From: Desulfobacteraceae bacterium
Lineage (GTDB): Bacteria; Desulfobacterota; Desulfobacteria; Desulfobacterales; UBA5616
NCBI GenBank assembly: GCA_030620375.1
Contig: JAUXEW010000155.1
Span: 1-6,799, forward strand
Length of the DNA: 6,799 bases
Direction of reading: 5' to 3'
Shown here piece by piece: positions 4,383 through 6,799 of this stretch; within the stretch, counting starts at the first letter, position 1, and each line of letters begins with the position of its first letter. The translations under genes and the position numbers were made by a program. The notes below the pieces were generated by a model. It did not search any database. It was given only the letters and a program-made list of their open reading frames with translations, and was not told the origin of the DNA.

Positions 4383-6799
4383 ATGGTGAATATTCCGAAA
4401 TTTTTTAAAGATGAAGAACCCGATTCTGCTAAATTACTACTGCCGCTTTTACCCCTGAGGGATATCGTCGTCTTTCCCCATATGGTAGCACCCCTTTTTG
4501 TGGGACGTGAAAAATCTGTCAATGCGCTATCCGATGCCATGAACAAGGACAAGAATGTATTCCTTGTCACCCAGATGAAGGCCGGCATTGATAATCCCGG
4601 GGAACAAGATATCAGCCATGTGGGAACCATCGGTAAAGTGCTGCAGCTTCTGCGATTGCCCGACGGCACGGTAAAAGCACTGGTGGAAGGCAAAACCCGC
4701 GCAAAGATATCCCGTTTTATCGACAATAAGGATTTTTTTCAGGTAGAACTCGAAAAAATTCATACCCCCGAACTGCCTCATGCGGAAGGAGAAGCATTGA
4801 GCCGGTCCATCCAGGACGGTTTCGAGGAATATGCCAAGTTGAACAAGAGTATATCCAAGGAGTTGATATCGAACGTAGCCTCCATCACAGATCCATCCCA
4901 GGTGGCCGACACGGTGGCCGCACATTTTTCATTTAAAATCGAAGACAAGCAACGGCTGCTGGAAATGGTCAGTTTATCCGATAGAATGGCTCTGCTTCTG
5001 AGTCTGATAAAAATGGAGATCGAAGTTTTCAGGATGGATCAGCGCATCAAAAGTCGTGTCAAGGAACAGATGGAAAAGACTCAGAAAAATTATTATTTGA
5101 ATGAGCAAATGCGCGCCATTAAAAAGGAGATGGGTGCCGAAGATGACGTGGCTGATGAAATCAAGGAACTTGAAGAAAAGATAAAAAATAAGAAAATGTC
5201 CAAGGAGGCCACCGAAAAAATCGGGCAGGAGCTGAAAAAATTAAAAATGATGACGCCCATGTCGGCTGAGGCCACAGTGGTTCGCAACTACATCGACTGG
5301 ATTATCAGTCTGCCCTGGTATGAAATAACCGAAGTAGAGGATGATATCGACAAATCCGAGAGAATACTCGATGAGGATCACTACGGACTCGAGAAACCAA
5401 AAGAACGCATATTGGAATATTTGGCGGTTCAATCCCTGGTCAAAAAAATCCGTGGCCCGATTCTGTGTTTTGTCGGCCCCCCGGGCGTCGGAAAGACGTC
5501 TCTGGCCAAATCCATTGCGAGAGCCACCGGTCGGGAATATGTTCGCCTTTCTCTCGGCGGTGTTCGGGATGAAGCCGAAATCAGGGGACATCGCAGGACA
5601 TATATCGGTGCGATGCCGGGTAAAATTATCCAATCCCTGAAAAAGGCAGGGTTCAATAATCCCGTTTTCTGCCTGGATGAAGTCGATAAAATGAGTATGG
5701 ATTTCAGGGGTGACCCATCGTCAGCCCTTCTGGAAGTTTTGGATCCGGAACAAAACTTCGGTTTCAATGACCATTACCTGGATCTGGACTATGATCTATC
5801 GGATATCTTTTTTATCACCACCGCCAACACGTTGCCGGATATTCCACTGCCCCTGCAGGACCGCATGGAGATTATTCGGCTGCCCGGCTACACCGAATAT
5901 GATAAATATCATATCGCAGAAGACTTTCTGGTCCCTAAACAGATTAAGAACAATGGCCTTGAAGATAAAAATGTAACTTTTTCGAAAAATGCGATTATGA
6001 CACTTATCCGGCGCTATACCCGTGAAGCCGGCGTGAGAAACCTTGAGCGGGAAATTGCTTCGGTATGTCGCAAGCTGGCCCGCCAAGTCTTGAAAGAAAC
6101 CGACAAGATCGAATTCAGGGTTTCCGAGAAATCCGTTGCAAAATTCCTGGGACCCTATCGGTTCCGCCATGAACAGATCGAGGAAAAAGACCAGGTCGGC
6201 ATGGTGACCGGATTGGCATGGACCCAGGCGGGTGGCGAGCTGCTTTTCATTGAAACTTTGATCATGCCCGGTAAGGGAAAACTGACCGTAACGGGCAAAC
6301 TTGGCGAAGTCATGCAGGAATCCGCCCAGGCTGCTCTGAGCTATGTTCGTTCCCGGGCTGACAATTTGATGATCGATGACAAGTTTTATAAAGAATATGA
6401 CATTCATATCCACATTCCCGAAGGGGCCATTCCCAAAGACGGTCCTTCCGCCGGTATTTCCATGTGTACTTCGTTGGTGTCGGCACTGACCAAACGAGCG
6501 GTTTACCGCGATATCGCCATGACCGGTGAGATTACATTGCGGGGCAGGGTGCTTCCTATCGGCGGCTTGAAAGAAAAAATCATTGCGGCCCACAGAGGCG
6601 GAATCAAAAAGATTCTTATCCCGCATGAAAACGAAAAAGATTTACGAGATGTCCCCAATAGCATTTCCAAACAGCTTGAAATTATTCCGGTAGAGCACAT
6701 GGATGAGGTGCTTAGTTATGCCTTGATCCAGGAGGAGGGGGATGTTCTTTTTAAGAAAGTGGATATCCCCTTTGAAATAGCGGCCGAAAAATCGGGGGA
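4383..6799 (+). CDS. lon: ATP-dependent protease Lon (3' end cut by window)
   Basis: Lon is a homo-oligomeric AAA+ serine-lysine protease that degrades misfolded and short-lived regulatory proteins in the cytoplasm. The frame is open from ATG 4383 to the window edge: 805 full codons, no stop. The N-terminal substrate domain starts at LLPLLPLRDIVVFP (about 19-32), followed by a coiled-coil region (about 215-300). The AAA+ module has Walker A GPPGVGKT (365-372), Walker B with D432-E433, sensor-1 N482, candidate arginine finger R494, and sensor-2 R552. The protease domain has catalytic S689 in PKDGPSAG and K732 in GGLKEK, spaced 43 residues apart as in E. coli S679/K722. By comparison with the 784-residue E. 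coli protein, the true end should be close. An in-frame TGA at 4368 limits the start to ATG 4383 or GTG 4386, yet only a weak ribosome binding site is seen (GAG near 4369-4371). Confidence 0.97.
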   Translation, partial: MVNIPKFFKDEEPDSAKLLLPLLPLRDIVVFPHMVAPLFVGREKSVNALSDAMNKDKNVFLVTQMKAGIDNPGEQDISHVGTIGKVLQLLRLPDGTVKALVEGKTRAKISRFIDNKDFFQVELEKIHTPELPHAEGEALSRSIQDGFEEYAKLNKSISKELISNVASITDPSQVADTVAAHFSFKIEDKQRLLEMVSLSDRMALLLSLIKMEIEVFRMDQRIKSRVKEQMEKTQKNYYLNEQMRAIKKEMGAEDDVADEIKELEEKIKNKKMSKEATEKIGQELKKLKMMTPMSAEATVVRNYIDWIISLPWYEITEVEDDIDKSERILDEDHYGLEKPKERILEYLAVQSLVKKIRGPILCFVGPPGVGKTSLAKSIARATGREYVRLSLGGVRDEAEIRGHRRTYIGAMPGKIIQSLKKAGFNNPVFCLDEVDKMSMDFRGDPSSALLEVLDPEQNFGFNDHYLDLDYDLSDIFFITTANTLPDIPLPLQDRMEIIRLPGYTEYDKYHIAEDFLVPKQIKNNGLEDKNVTFSKNAIMTLIRRYTREAGVRNLEREIASVCRKLARQVLKETDKIEFRVSEKSVAKFLGPYRFRHEQIEEKDQVGMVTGLAWTQAGGELLFIETLIMPGKGKLTVTGKLGEVMQESAQAALSYVRSRADNLMIDDKFYKEYDIHIHIPEGAIPKDGPSAGISMCTSLVSALTKRAVYRDIAMTGEITLRGRVLPIGGLKEKIIAAHRGGIKKILIPHENEKDLRDVPNSISKQLEIIPVEHMDEVLSYALIQEEGDVLFKKVDIPFEIAAEKSG

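Noticed and set aside
5796..6626. 276-codon open frame on the minus strand within lon
   Set aside because: It lies wholly antisense to the conserved lon ATPase and protease domains and shows no recognisable family, so it is a shadow frame.

Overview
The window is a bacterial protein quality-control locus in the order tig – clpP – clpX – lon, all on the + strand. It encodes trigger factor (ribosome-bound chaperone), the ClpP peptidase, its ClpX unfoldase and the Lon protease, which is cut by the right edge. This gene order is common in Deltaproteobacteria/Desulfobacterota and some other Proteobacteria. That order, together with intergenic DNA full of short-period repeats, suggests a sulfate-reducer-like Desulfobacterota organism, perhaps Desulfobacterales. 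The taxonomic call is inference from gene order and style; no marker gene in the window fixes it.

Layout. Positions 1-668 have no convincing gene. They hold a mosaic of small palindromes and short repeats, an isolated 3' end of a leucine-type tRNA (495-518), and a stem-loop just ahead of tig. tig runs 669-1991. The 361-bp tig-clpP gap is almost filled by two structures: a 164-bp array of 7-mers and 9-mers that starts on the tig stop codon, and an inverted pair of 8-bp-period arms enclosing two perfect hairpins, one of which contains a TATAAT box. clpP (2353-2967) and clpX (2969-4213) are one base apart and clearly co-transcribed. The 169-bp clpX-lon gap contains another 7-bp-period array with an inverted partner. 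lon (4383 to beyond 6799) is intact as far as it is visible.

How the genes work together. Trigger factor receives nascent chains at the ribosome exit. ClpX unfolds tagged or damaged proteins into the ClpP chamber. Lon independently degrades misfolded and regulatory proteins in one polypeptide. All diagnostic catalytic and nucleotide-binding residues are present, so these look like ordinary functional housekeeping genes.

I see no new gene system. The unusual content is intergenic: each of the three larger gaps carries its own 7- or 8-bp-period repeat family, and the isolated tRNA 3' end could be an attachment-site scar of an integrated element lying to the left of the window.
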